Origin: Nocardia niigatensis NBRC 100131
GTDB taxonomy: Bacteria; Actinomycetota; Actinomycetes; Mycobacteriales; Mycobacteriaceae
Direction: 5' to 3'
Assembly: GCF_000308655.1 (NCBI RefSeq)
Contig: NZ_BAGC01000111.1
Coordinates: 82,072 to 146,071, forward strand
Length of the DNA stretch: 64,000 bases
The notes beneath the pieces are model-generated. The model saw only the letters and a list, made by a program, of their open reading frames with translations, ran no database searches and had not been told where the DNA came from. The position numbers and the translations under genes were made by a program. Below, in pieces: positions 19,007 through 26,321 of this stretch; the stretch's first letter is position 1; each line of letters begins with the position of its first letter.

Positions 19007-20110
19007 ATGACACTTGCCGCGCAGTTCACCCGTGTTCCGCATCCCGCGCCTGTCCCGGCGCAGCGGCGGCAGGAGATTCTCGCGGAGCCCGGGTTCGGGC
19101 GGTACTTCACCGATCACATGGTGTCGCTGGATTATGTGGACGGGCAGTGGACCAACGGCCGCGTCGAGCCCTACGGACCGTTGGCCATGGACCCGGCCAC
19201 CATGGTGTTCCACTACGGCCAGGCCATCTTCGAGGGGCTGAAGGCCTACCGGCAGGCCGACGGCAGCATCGCCACCTTCCGGGTGGACGCCAATGCCGCG
19301 CGTTTCCGCCGCTCCGCCGCGCGCATGGCGATGGCGCAGCTGCCCGACGAGCTGTTCATCGAATCGATCCGTCAGCTGCTCGAGGTGGACGCCGACTGGG
19401 TGCCCGCGGCCGGCGGCGAGGACTCGCTGTACCTGCGACCCTTCATGTTCTCCACCGAGGTCGGCCTGGGCGTGAAGCCGGCCGCCGCCTACAAGTACCT
19501 GCTGCTCGGCGGTCCCGCCGGCGCGTACTTCCCGCGCGGTCTGAAGCCGGTCAAGGTGTGGCTGTCCACCGAATACGTGCGCGCGGCCCCCGGCGGCACC
19601 GGCGAGGCCAAGGTGGCGGGCAACTACGCCGCCTCGCTGCTGGCCCAGCAGCAGGCCGCCGAGAAGGGCTGCGACCAGGTGGTGTGGCTGGACGCCTGCG
19701 AGCACCGGTACGTGGAGGAAATGGGCACCAACAACCTCTTCTTCGTGTTCGGCAGCGGCTCCGACGCCCGCCTGGTGACCCCGGAGCTGTCCGGCTCGCT
19801 GCTGCCGGGTATCACCCGCGACTCGCTCATCACCCTGGCCGCCGACTCCGGCTACAAGGTCGAGGAGCGCAGGGTCTCCGTCGACGAATGGAAGAGCGGC
19901 GTCGAATCCGGGGAGATCACCGAGGTTTTCGGGTGCGGCACCGCCGCCGTGGTCATTCCGGTCGGCTCGGTCCGCTCCGCCGACGGCGAATTCATCATCG
20001 GCAACAATGGCGAACCCGGCGAGGTGACCATGGCGCTGCGCGAGAGCCTCACCGGCATCCAGCGTGGCACCTTCGCCGACACTCACGGCTGGCTGCGCAC
20101 CATGGTCTGA
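19007..20110 (+). CDS. ilvE: Branched-chain-amino-acid aminotransferase
   Basis: 367 aa, PLP-dependent fold-type IV enzyme that interconverts Val, Leu, Ile and their 2-oxo acids. Characteristic segments are FHYGQAIFEGLKAY near residue 68, SLYLRPFMF, AKVAGNYAASL with the PLP lysine near 202, EEMGTNNLFFV and the late GCGTAAVVIPVG. Length matches bacterial/mitochondrial-type IlvE. Transcription is probably leaderless, and a strong hairpin follows the stop codon. Confidence 0.97.
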   Translation: MTLAAQFTRVPHPAPVPAQRRQEILAEPGFGRYFTDHMVSLDYVDGQWTNGRVEPYGPLAMDPATMVFHYGQAIFEGLKAYRQADGSIATFRVDANAARFRRSAARMAMAQLPDELFIESIRQLLEVDADWVPAAGGEDSLYLRPFMFSTEVGLGVKPAAAYKYLLLGGPAGAYFPRGLKPVKVWLSTEYVRAAPGGTGEAKVAGNYAASLLAQQQAAEKGCDQVVWLDACEHRYVEEMGTNNLFFVFGSGSDARLVTPELSGSLLPGITRDSLITLAADSGYKVEERRVSVDEWKSGVESGEITEVFGCGTAAVVIPVGSVRSADGEFIIGNNGEPGEVTMALRESLTGIQRGTFADTHGWLRTMV

Positions 20111-20126
20111 GGCCCGTGAAGCGAAA

Positions 20127-20160
20127 AGCGCCCGCCCCGAACGAATTCGGGGCGGGCGCT
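20127..20160. terminator. Bidirectional terminator between ilvE and MBL hydrolase gene
   Basis: A perfect 15-bp stem (AGCGCCCGCCCCGAA and its complement) with a CGAA loop lies between convergent genes. There is no U-tract on either side. Confidence 0.75.
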
Positions 20161-20205
20161 CGGCATTTCGGGTGCGGATCCACATGATCCGCCCATGCGA
20201 TCGGA

Positions 20206-20919
20206 TCAGCTGGGCATGAACATGTGCCACTGCTCCAGCGTCTGCGGCCGCATCACGTAGTTGTTCTCTTTGATGTGGGTCAGCGTGGCGCTGGGCTCCT
20301 CCGAGTACCAGTGACCCGGGTACACGGTCGGGTTGGACTTCAGATCGGCCAGGTAGCGCAGGCTGCGGAACATGGCATCGGAGTCGCCGCCGGGGAAATC
20401 GGTGCGGCCGCAACCGTCGACGAACAGCGTGTCGCCCGCGATCAGCCGGTCCTCGAACAGGAAGCACTGACTACCCGGCGTGTGCCCGGGCGTGTGCAGC
20501 AGTTCGATCTCGAACCCGCCGACCGCGACCTTGTCGCCGTGCGCGTGCCCGGTCAGCTCACTGGGCGCGATGCCGGTGACATTGGCGACCCAGGGCAGTT
20601 CCTCGGCATTGACGTGCACCGCCACATCGGTCTTCTCCAGCAGCTCCTTCACCCCGCGCAGGGTGAAGCCCATCATCGTGCCGCCGACATGGTCGGGGTG
20701 GTGGTGGGTGGCCAGAACGCCGGTCAGCCGCATGCCATCCGCCTCCGCGATGTCGGCCAGCTGCCCGGCCTCGTAAGCGGGGTCGACGACCACGGCTTCA
20801 CCACTGTCCCGATCCCCGATCAGGTAGGCGAAGTTGCGCATCTGCGTGGCGATCGGGTCGCCCACCGCCCAGTCGCGGCCGGACAGCAATTGGCGGAAAT
20901 ACAAACGGTCGGAGGCCAT
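20206..20919 (-). CDS. MBL-fold hydrolase (glyoxalase II / persulfide dioxygenase-like)
   Basis: 237 aa metallo-beta-lactamase-fold enzyme. The metal site is clear: THHHPDH near residue 71, HTPGHTPGS with a further His, the bridging Asp in LIAGDTLFV and a final PGH. GloB-like hydrolases cleave thioesters such as lactoylglutathione or mycothiol equivalents; ETHE1-type relatives oxidise persulfides. The substrate cannot be read here. ATG 20919 is preferred over an upstream start because a TACGCT -10 lies exactly seven bases before it. Convergent with ilvE. Confidence 0.88.
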   Translation of the reverse strand: MASDRLYFRQLLSGRDWAVGDPIATQMRNFAYLIGDRDSGEAVVVDPAYEAGQLADIAEADGMRLTGVLATHHHPDHVGGTMMGFTLRGVKELLEKTDVAVHVNAEELPWVANVTGIAPSELTGHAHGDKVAVGGFEIELLHTPGHTPGSQCFLFEDRLIAGDTLFVDGCGRTDFPGGDSDAMFRSLRYLADLKSNPTVYPGHWYSEEPSATLTHIKENNYVMRPQTLEQWHMFMPS

Positions 20920-20926
20920 ACCTGAC

Positions 20927-20932
20927 AGCGTA
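20927..20932 (-). promoter_or_regulatory. -10 element of leaderless MBL hydrolase transcript
   Basis: TACGCT (minus strand) ends seven bases before the ATG. It decides the start codon choice, because no ribosome site is visible. Confidence 0.5.
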
Positions 20933-21022
20933 TTGCCCACGTGGCGTACATCGGCATCCGGATCCTGCCCATTTGCCCGAAATGGCTGTTTGACCAGCAG
21001 ATTTCCTGTCGGGCCCAGCTGC

Positions 21023-21028
21023 TAACTT
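21023..21028 (+). promoter_or_regulatory. -10 element of leaderless Rpn-like gene
   Basis: TAACTT ends six bases before ATG 21035; the gap is only C residues. Confidence 0.45.
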
Positions 21029-21034
21029 CCCCCC

Positions 21035-21910
21035 ATGCCCACGGTCCTCCACGAAGTACTCATCGACCTGTTCCGGCACCGCCCGCAACTGGTCGCCGAC
21101 CTACTGCCGTTGGTGACCGACACCCCACTACCCGAATTCGACCATGCCCGACTGGAATCCGGCGACTGTCCCGACATCAACCCCACGGAGTATCGGGCCG
21201 ATATCGTGGTGGTCCTGGCAAACGGGGCTCATCCGGAAATGGCCGTGGTGGTGGAAGTCCAACTGCGGCCGGACCCGGGCAAGAACTGGAGTTGGCCCGT
21301 CTATCTCACCACGCTCCGTGCCCGATTGCGTTGCTGCACGCTGCTGCTCGTGATGTGCCCGGACAAGCACACGGCCGCATACTGCCGAAGGCCGATTCCC
21401 GTCGCGCCGGGGTTCACCCTGACACCCGTTGTCATCAGCGCGTCGGACGTGCCGGTGGTGACTGACACCGACACCGCGGCGGCAAATCCGGAACTGACTG
21501 TCCTCTCGGCGATCGCGCACCGTAACGATCGGCATCGGGACGCCATTCTGACCGCGCTCGCTACCAACGTGGTCGACGCGCCGAACGGTGAAATGTACAT
21601 TGACCTGGTAATGGCCGTCTTGCCACGGGCGGCCCGGCACTTCTTGGAGAGCCTTATGACCGCCGGAACATACGAGTACAAGAGCGAGTTCGCTCGGCGT
21701 TACTTCAGTCAGGGCGAAGCAGAGGGGGAGGTCAAGGGAGAGGCCAAGGGGGAGGCGAAGGCGCTGCTGGCGGTCCTGCGGAGCAGGGGGATCGCCGTGG
21801 ACGAGTCGACTGTTGCGCGCGTCGGGGCGTGCACCGATATCGAGCAGCTCGACGTGTGGCTCGACAGGGCAGCGACAGCGTGCTTCGCCAACGAGGTGTT
21901 CGGGGACTGA
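21035..21910 (+). CDS. Rpn-like PD-(D/E)XK nuclease/transposase-family protein
   Basis: 291 aa. The N-terminal ~110 residues carry the restriction-fold pattern of the Rpn/PDDEXK_2 family: YRADIVVVL (Asp), then MAVVVEVQL (E-x-Q) and KNWSWPVYLTTLRARL. Near residues 228-245 is the short charged repeat GEAEGEVKGEAKGEAK, which frequently precedes the C-terminal helices of Rpn proteins. The family contains recombination-promoting nucleases and many proteins of unknown role in actinobacteria. Transcript probably leaderless; a perfect 18-bp hairpin separates it from the convergent adoK gene. Confidence 0.75.
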   Translation: MPTVLHEVLIDLFRHRPQLVADLLPLVTDTPLPEFDHARLESGDCPDINPTEYRADIVVVLANGAHPEMAVVVEVQLRPDPGKNWSWPVYLTTLRARLRCCTLLLVMCPDKHTAAYCRRPIPVAPGFTLTPVVISASDVPVVTDTDTAAANPELTVLSAIAHRNDRHRDAILTALATNVVDAPNGEMYIDLVMAVLPRAARHFLESLMTAGTYEYKSEFARRYFSQGEAEGEVKGEAKGEAKALLAVLRSRGIAVDESTVARVGACTDIEQLDVWLDRAATACFANEVFGD

Positions 21911-21991
21911 CGGACCGGGTGCACTCGAGACTCCGGTGTCGACCCTCGTCCTCCGCGGTCGGTGAAGAGGGCGGACGTCCTTGCCGAGACA

Positions 21992-22031
21992 CGAGTCTGC
22001 ACGCCGATCACATGATCGGCGTGCAGACTCG
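21992..22031. terminator. Bidirectional terminator between Rpn-like gene and adoK
   Basis: Perfect 18-bp inverted repeat, CGAGTCTGCACGCCGATC and its complement, with the loop ACAT, between convergent genes. Confidence 0.8.
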
Positions 22032-22048
22032 GAGATTGTGGTAGTCGG

Positions 22049-23014
22049 TCAGCGCAGAATGGCTTCGATCTCGTCCGCGGCCTCGGTGCCGTACGCCTCG
22101 CGCAGGCGCTTCATCGCGACGTCGTGGTCGAGGCTCCAGTCCTGCGGCCCAACGGTTTCCAGGACGAGCACGGCGACCAGCGAGCCGAGCTGGGCCGAGC
22201 GCTCCAGGGACAGGCCCGCGGACTGGCCGGTGAGGAAGCCGGCGCGGAAGCCGTCGCCGACGCCGGTCGGATCGACCTTGGCGTTGTCGGGGACCACATC
22301 CACGTGTAGCTCGGTGCCGTCGCGGTCGACGATCTTGGCGCCCTTCGAGCCCAGGGTGGTGACGCGAATGCCCACGCGCTCACCGACTTCCGCCTCGCTC
22401 AGGCCGGTCTTCTGGAGCAGGATGCCCCACTCGTACTCATTGGTGAACAGGTAGTCGGCGCCGTCGATGAGACGCAGGATGGTCTCGCCGTCCACCAGCG
22501 CCAGCTGCTGGGAGGGGTCGGCGGCGAAGCGGATTCCGGCGGCGCGGCACTGATCGGTGTGGCGCAGCATGGCTTCCGGGTCGTCGGCGCCGATGAGCAC
22601 CATCTCCAGATCGCGGCCCAGCGCGGTGACGTCGATCTCGCGGGCCTCGGTCATGGCGCCCGGATAGAACGAGGCGATCTGCGCCATGGTCTCGTCGGTG
22701 GTGCAGACGAAGCGCGCGGTGTGGGCCTCGGTGGAGACGCGCACGGCCGAGCAGTCGACGCCGTTGTCCTCCAACCACTTCCGGTACTCGCCCCAGTCCT
22801 GGCCGACGGCGCCGACCAGCAGCGGGGTGCGGCCCAGCACGCCCATGGCGTAACTGATGTTGCCGGCCACGCCGCCCCTGCGGATGACCAGATCATCGAC
22901 GAGGAAGCTGAGCGACACGTGCTGCAGCTGGTCCGCCAGCAGCACATCGGAGAACTTGCCCGGGAAACGCATGAGGTGATCGGTTGCGATGGAGGCGGAC
23001 ACGGCGATGGTCAC
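22049..23014 (-). CDS. adoK: Adenosine kinase, PfkB family
   Basis: 321 aa ribokinase-family enzyme phosphorylating adenosine to AMP. The N-terminus (MTIAVSASIATDHLMRFPGK) and segments FLVDDLV, RGGVAGNISYA, ASFYPGAMTEAR, ADPSQQLA and DPTGVGDGFRAGFLTGQSAG agree closely with mycobacterial AdoK as I remember it. The DPTGVGDGFRAG block holds the anion hole and catalytic Asp. Start ATG gives the family's usual N-terminus. It lies next to erpA/HesB and the DUF3043 gene as in M. tuberculosis Rv2202c-Rv2206. Confidence 0.95.
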   Translation of the reverse strand: MTIAVSASIATDHLMRFPGKFSDVLLADQLQHVSLSFLVDDLVIRRGGVAGNISYAMGVLGRTPLLVGAVGQDWGEYRKWLEDNGVDCSAVRVSTEAHTARFVCTTDETMAQIASFYPGAMTEAREIDVTALGRDLEMVLIGADDPEAMLRHTDQCRAAGIRFAADPSQQLALVDGETILRLIDGADYLFTNEYEWGILLQKTGLSEAEVGERVGIRVTTLGSKGAKIVDRDGTELHVDVVPDNAKVDPTGVGDGFRAGFLTGQSAGLSLERSAQLGSLVAVLVLETVGPQDWSLDHDVAMKRLREAYGTEAADEIEAILR

Positions 23015-23193
23015 TGGGTCGATCCTTCGGTGACGTGCGGCTGCGCACCGGGATGCGGAGATGACAGACGCGGGGGGCCGGCGGTGGATTGTGCGGCCGA
23101 GGGGGCCGCAATTCGAAACTACTCTGTCCGAGACAGGGTATTCCAGATCCCGGACGACTCAGCGCTCACCACGACAGAGTGAGCACACACGAC

Positions 23194-23228
23194 AGCGCGG
23201 AACATCCGGGGGTCGGACGTTCCGCGCT
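23194..23228 (-). terminator. Terminator after erpA
   Basis: AGCGCGGAAC pairs with GTTCCGCGCT across a 15-base loop, 14 bases past the erpA stop. Confidence 0.6.
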
Positions 23229-23241
23229 GGCGGGCGCTATG

Positions 23242-23592
23242 TCAGTTGAAGCTGTCGCCGCAGGCGCAGGAGCCGGTGGCGTTCGGGTTGTCGATGGTGA
23301 AACCCTGCTTCTCGATGGTGTCGACGAAGTCGATCGACGCGCCCTGCACGTAGGGGGCGCTCATCCGGTCGACCGCGAGCTTGACGCCGCCGAACTCCAC
23401 GACCAGGTCGCCGTCGAGGCTCCGGTCGTCGAAGAAGAGCTGGTAGCGGAGGCCCGCGCAGCCACCGGGCTGGACCGCGATGCGAAGGGCGAGATCGTCG
23501 CGGCCTTCCTGATCCAGCAGCGCCTTGGCCTTCGAGGCGGCGGCGTCGGTCAGAGTCACACCGTGAGTGGTGGTCTCGTTCTGCACAGTCAT
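23242..23592 (-). CDS. erpA: HesB/IscA-type iron-sulfur insertion protein
   Basis: 116 aa A-type carrier that delivers Fe-S clusters to apoproteins. The three conserved cysteines are present in GGCAGLRY and in the C-terminal CACGDSF. The ATG at 23592 has a good ribosome site (AGGAGAG); the longer open frame upstream is non-coding. Orthologous position to Rv2204c, divergent from the DUF3043 membrane protein. Confidence 0.95.
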   Translation of the reverse strand: MTVQNETTTHGVTLTDAAASKAKALLDQEGRDDLALRIAVQPGGCAGLRYQLFFDDRSLDGDLVVEFGGVKLAVDRMSAPYVQGASIDFVDTIEKQGFTIDNPNATGSCACGDSFN

Positions 23593-23816
23593 GAACTCTC
23601 CTAAGGGACCTGTTTTCAACCCGTGAAGGCATGGCCACCGCCTCCCCGGGCCCGTCTCGATGGCTACCAACACCTGTCGGCAGGCGACTATTCCCCATCC
23701 TACGCGGCGCGTATTCCCCGGACGGCCCAGGTTGTGCAGTCGCTGACAGATAGCTGGCGAAGTGTGCGACACAACAATCCGGGAGACCGGGATTTTCCGG
23801 CGGACATGTCATCGAA

Positions 23817-23822
23817 TAGCCT
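23817..23822 (+). promoter_or_regulatory. -10 element of leaderless DUF3043 transcript
   Basis: TAGCCT ends seven bases before GTG 23830. Confidence 0.45.
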
Positions 23823-23829
23823 GGTCGGC

Positions 23830-24477
23830 GTGAAGTTCCTGCGCCGTGGCGAGTCCACCTCCACCCCCGACAGCTCCAGCACCGATGCCGTCGCCGCGGT
23901 GGAGGACAAGAACGTCACCCTGGGCAAGGGGCGTCCCACTCCGTCCCGGCGGGACGCCGAGGGTCGCCGCCGCGGTCCGGTGGCGCCCGCGCCGAGGACC
24001 GCCAAGGAGGCCCGTGCCCGCCGCAAGGCGCTGCGCGGATCCAAGGAGGACCGCAAGGCGTCCTCGGCCGAGCGCAAGGCCGATATGAACGACCGCCGCT
24101 CCCGCATGCTTGCCGGTGAGGAGCAGTTCCTGCTCCCGCGCGACAAGGGCCCGGTCAAGAAGTACGTGCGCGACATCGTGGACGCGCGCCGCAATCTGCT
24201 CGGCCTGTTCATGCCGCTGGCGCTGGTGCTGATCCTCAGCATGATCCTGTCGCCGGCGCTGCAGGCGATCGTCACGCTGGCCATGCTGGTGATGATGCTG
24301 TTCATGATCATCGAGGGCGTCGTCCTCGGCCGGATCGTGAACAAGCGGGTGCGGGAGCGCTTCCCGGAGAGCGTCGATTCCTCCTTCTCGCTGGGCTGGT
24401 ACGCCTTCGTGCGCGCCTCGCAGGTGCGCCGCATGCGCGCGCCGAAGCCGCAGGTGAGCCCGGGCGACGCGGTCTGA
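23830..24477 (+). CDS. DUF3043 membrane protein
   Basis: 215 aa. The N-terminal ~120 residues are highly charged and Lys/Arg-rich (KEARARRKALRGSKEDRKA), followed by two adjacent hydrophobic helices (about 133-178, GLFMPLALVLILSM and ALQAIVTLAMLVMMLFMIIE) and a basic tail. This is the layout of actinobacterial DUF3043 proteins such as Rv2206; function is unknown. GTG 23830 is chosen because it gives the family N-terminus VKFLRRG and has a -10 seven bases upstream. Confidence 0.88.
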   Translation: MKFLRRGESTSTPDSSSTDAVAAVEDKNVTLGKGRPTPSRRDAEGRRRGPVAPAPRTAKEARARRKALRGSKEDRKASSAERKADMNDRRSRMLAGEEQFLLPRDKGPVKKYVRDIVDARRNLLGLFMPLALVLILSMILSPALQAIVTLAMLVMMLFMIIEGVVLGRIVNKRVRERFPESVDSSFSLGWYAFVRASQVRRMRAPKPQVSPGDAV

Positions 24478-24500
24478 GCGACCGCTGCTGGTAGTTGTCC

Positions 24501-24532
24501 ACTGACGGGCGGGTTTCGACCCGCCCGTCAGT
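24501..24532. terminator. Bidirectional terminator with TTCG loop
   Basis: ACTGACGGGCGGGT and its exact complement flank a TTCG tetraloop. It ends both the DUF3043 gene and the convergent 74-aa gene, whose stop codon (24528-24530) lies inside the stem. Confidence 0.8.
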
Positions 24533-24752
24533 TGTGTTCGCGGTAGGTCGACAGGGCGCGGATCTCGAGTGCGACACGGTCGCGGTCACGGTCGATGACG
24601 TTCGTGGAACCCGCGAATTCCCAGTTGTGCTCGCGGTGGAAGGGGACCGCGCGGCCGGCCGCGGCCAGCAGGGCGACGATGCGGCGGAACATGGTCACTG
24701 CCTCGGGGGAGCCGGTGGTGGTGTGGAAGCGGCCGGGGGTGATGGCGGTCAT
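24528..24752 (-). CDS. Small hypothetical protein, 74 aa
   Basis: 74 aa, no hydrophobic segment. It contains TMFRRIVALLAAAGRAVPFHREHNWEFAG and a charged tail (DRDRDRVALEIRALSTYREHN, end of protein). The ATG overlaps the stop of the preceding 40-aa gene by four bases (ATGA), which supports both as coupled genes. I recognise no family. It may serve with the small membrane peptide and be controlled by the divergent GlxA-type regulator. Confidence 0.6.
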   Translation of the reverse strand: MTAITPGRFHTTTGSPEAVTMFRRIVALLAAAGRAVPFHREHNWEFAGSTNVIDRDRDRVALEIRALSTYREHN

Positions 24753-24871
24753 GCGCGGGCCTCGCTCTCCTCGGTGGGGTCGGTGGTGTCTCCGGTCATG
24801 AAGCCGAAGGTCAGGGTGCCGAGCGCTGTCATGGCGGTTCCGGCTGCGACGATTGCGGACAGTGCTTGCAT
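24749..24871 (-). CDS. Small hydrophobic peptide, 40 aa
   Basis: A hydrophobic stretch (ALSAIVAAGTAMTALGTLTF, residues 3-22) is followed by an acidic tail (DPTEESEARA), consistent with a single membrane helix. The stop overlaps the start of the 74-aa gene (ATGA). The ATG is 86 bases from the divergent GlxA regulator start. Its size is below usual gene-calling limits, so support rests on the overlap and composition. Confidence 0.5.
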   Translation of the reverse strand: MQALSAIVAAGTAMTALGTLTFGFMTGDTTDPTEESEARA

Positions 24872-24957
24872 GGCAGTAAGTTTTCTCTAGGGAAATTTCG
24901 GCCAACAGTGGCTGTTCTGACATTGTTCGCAAATATCCGGCCAGAGAGGATCGGGTC

Positions 24958-25923
24958 ATGCTCTCGAAGGTCGCCGTCGTGCTCAACGACAACCTCGCCA
25001 TGTTCGAATTCGGCGTCGTCTGTGAGGTTTTCGGGCTCGACCGGACCACGGACGGGCTGCCCGCCTTCGACTACCGGGTCTGCGGCGTCGAGCCCGGGAA
25101 GCCGCTGAAGTCCAGCTCACCGGGCATACACGTGACCCCGGAGTACGGGCTGGAGGAGCTGCGCGACGCGGATCTGGTTGCCATTCCGGCCTTGCCGATC
25201 TTCGCGGGCAACCCCATCGACCCGCGCGTGGTGGATGCCGTGCGAGACGCGGCGGAAGCCGGCGCCACCGTGCTGACCGTGTGTTCGGGGGCCTTTCTGG
25301 CGGGCGCGGCGGGACTGCTCGACGGACGGAAGTGCACCACGCACTGGCGGTATGTCGATCTGCTGGCGGAACAGTTTCCGGCGGCCACCGTCGATCCGGA
25401 TGTGCTGTTCGTGGACGAGGGCAATCTGATCACCAGCGCCGGGACCGCGGCGGGCATCGACGCCTGTCTGCACCTGGTGCGGCGCGAATTGGGCAGCAGC
25501 GTCGCCAATGCCATCGCACGGCGCATGGTGGTGCCGCCGCAGCGGGACGGCGGGCAGCGGCAGTTCATCGAACGGCCGGTGGTGGACTGCAGTTCCGACA
25601 GCCTCAGCGAGACCCTGCACTGGATGGGCGAGCATCTGGAGCTGCCGCACACCGTCGAGGCGCTGGCCGCGCGGAGTTCCATGTCGACGCGCACCTTCGC
25701 GCGGCGCTTCGCCGCCGAGACCGGGACGACGCCGGTGAAATGGCTGACCGGGCAGCGGGTGCTGCTGGCCAAACAGTTGCTGGAGGATACCGACCTGGAT
25801 CTCGAATCCCTCGCTCACCGTTGCGGGTTCGGGTCGGGGGCGCTGCTGCGGCATCACTTCCAGCGGGTGGTGGGGATCGCGCCGGTCGAATACCGTCGCC
25901 GGTTCGGCGCTCGCGTGTCCTGA
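24958..25923 (+). CDS. GlxA-family AraC-type transcriptional regulator (DJ-1/PfpI domain)
   Basis: 321 aa. Residues 1-185 form a DJ-1/PfpI class I amidotransferase-like domain, with VCSGAFLAGAAGLLDG at the nucleophile elbow and TTHWRY after it. Residues about 215-318 are an AraC helix-turn-helix domain: SMSTRTFARRFAAETGTTP and HRCGFGSGALLRHHFQRVVG, the two HTH motifs. GlxA-like regulators usually sense small metabolites and act on adjacent genes; the divergent 40-aa/74-aa pair is the obvious candidate target. Confidence 0.92.
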   Translation: MLSKVAVVLNDNLAMFEFGVVCEVFGLDRTTDGLPAFDYRVCGVEPGKPLKSSSPGIHVTPEYGLEELRDADLVAIPALPIFAGNPIDPRVVDAVRDAAEAGATVLTVCSGAFLAGAAGLLDGRKCTTHWRYVDLLAEQFPAATVDPDVLFVDEGNLITSAGTAAGIDACLHLVRRELGSSVANAIARRMVVPPQRDGGQRQFIERPVVDCSSDSLSETLHWMGEHLELPHTVEALAARSSMSTRTFARRFAAETGTTPVKWLTGQRVLLAKQLLEDTDLDLESLAHRCGFGSGALLRHHFQRVVGIAPVEYRRRFGARVS

Positions 25924-25952
25924 ATCGGGGCTTGCGGTTACGATGCGCAACC

Positions 25953-26225
25953 GTGCGTCGGGGAATGATGATCGCGGTCGTGCCGTTGGTGGTGCTGATC
26001 GCCGGTGGGGTCGCCGGGTGCAAGGATCCGCGGAATGCGGCGGGGGGCTGTGTGGTGGGGACCTCGCCCGATTCGCAGGTGAAGCCGGCGGACTGTTCGA
26101 AGCCGCACGACGGCAGGATCGTCGCGAGCGTGGACCATCGCTCGGACTGCCCGCAGGGCACGGATTGGTCGTATACGGCCAAGGACCTGAAGGTCAATTG
26201 CGTGCACAACGAGAAGAGCTCCTGA
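25953..26225 (+). CDS. Small lipoprotein
   Basis: 90 aa from GTG 25953 (ATGs at 25965 and 25968 are alternatives). A lipoprotein signal ends in LIAGGVAGC, placing the lipidated Cys near residue 22. The mature part has four further cysteines and ends in NEKSS. A possible TACGAT -10 lies eight bases upstream of the GTG. I recognise no specific family. Confidence 0.7.
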   Translation: MRRGMMIAVVPLVVLIAGGVAGCKDPRNAAGGCVVGTSPDSQVKPADCSKPHDGRIVASVDHRSDCPQGTDWSYTAKDLKVNCVHNEKSS

Positions 26226-26309
26226 GCCGCACTCGGTCGCGGGCAGCGGGACTCGGCCCGGCGCCCTGTGATGGTCGTGCCTACTCGGCCGGAGTACCGG
26301 TGCAGTTGA

Positions 26310-26315
26310 TACCGT
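26310..26315 (+). promoter_or_regulatory. -10 element of leaderless cobU-cobT transcript
   Basis: TACCGT ends six bases before GTG 26322. No cobalamin riboswitch is apparent in the short (96-base) upstream gap. Confidence 0.45.
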
Positions 26316-26321
26316 GCTGAC

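Noticed and set aside
21700..21780. GEAKGEAK repeat as a DNA-level tandem repeat or mobile element trace
   Set aside because: It is the short charged repeat common in Rpn-family proteins and stays in frame.
26226..26321. Cobalamin riboswitch before cobUT
   Set aside because: The 96-base gap is too short and lacks the conserved B12-box; a leaderless -10 fits instead.
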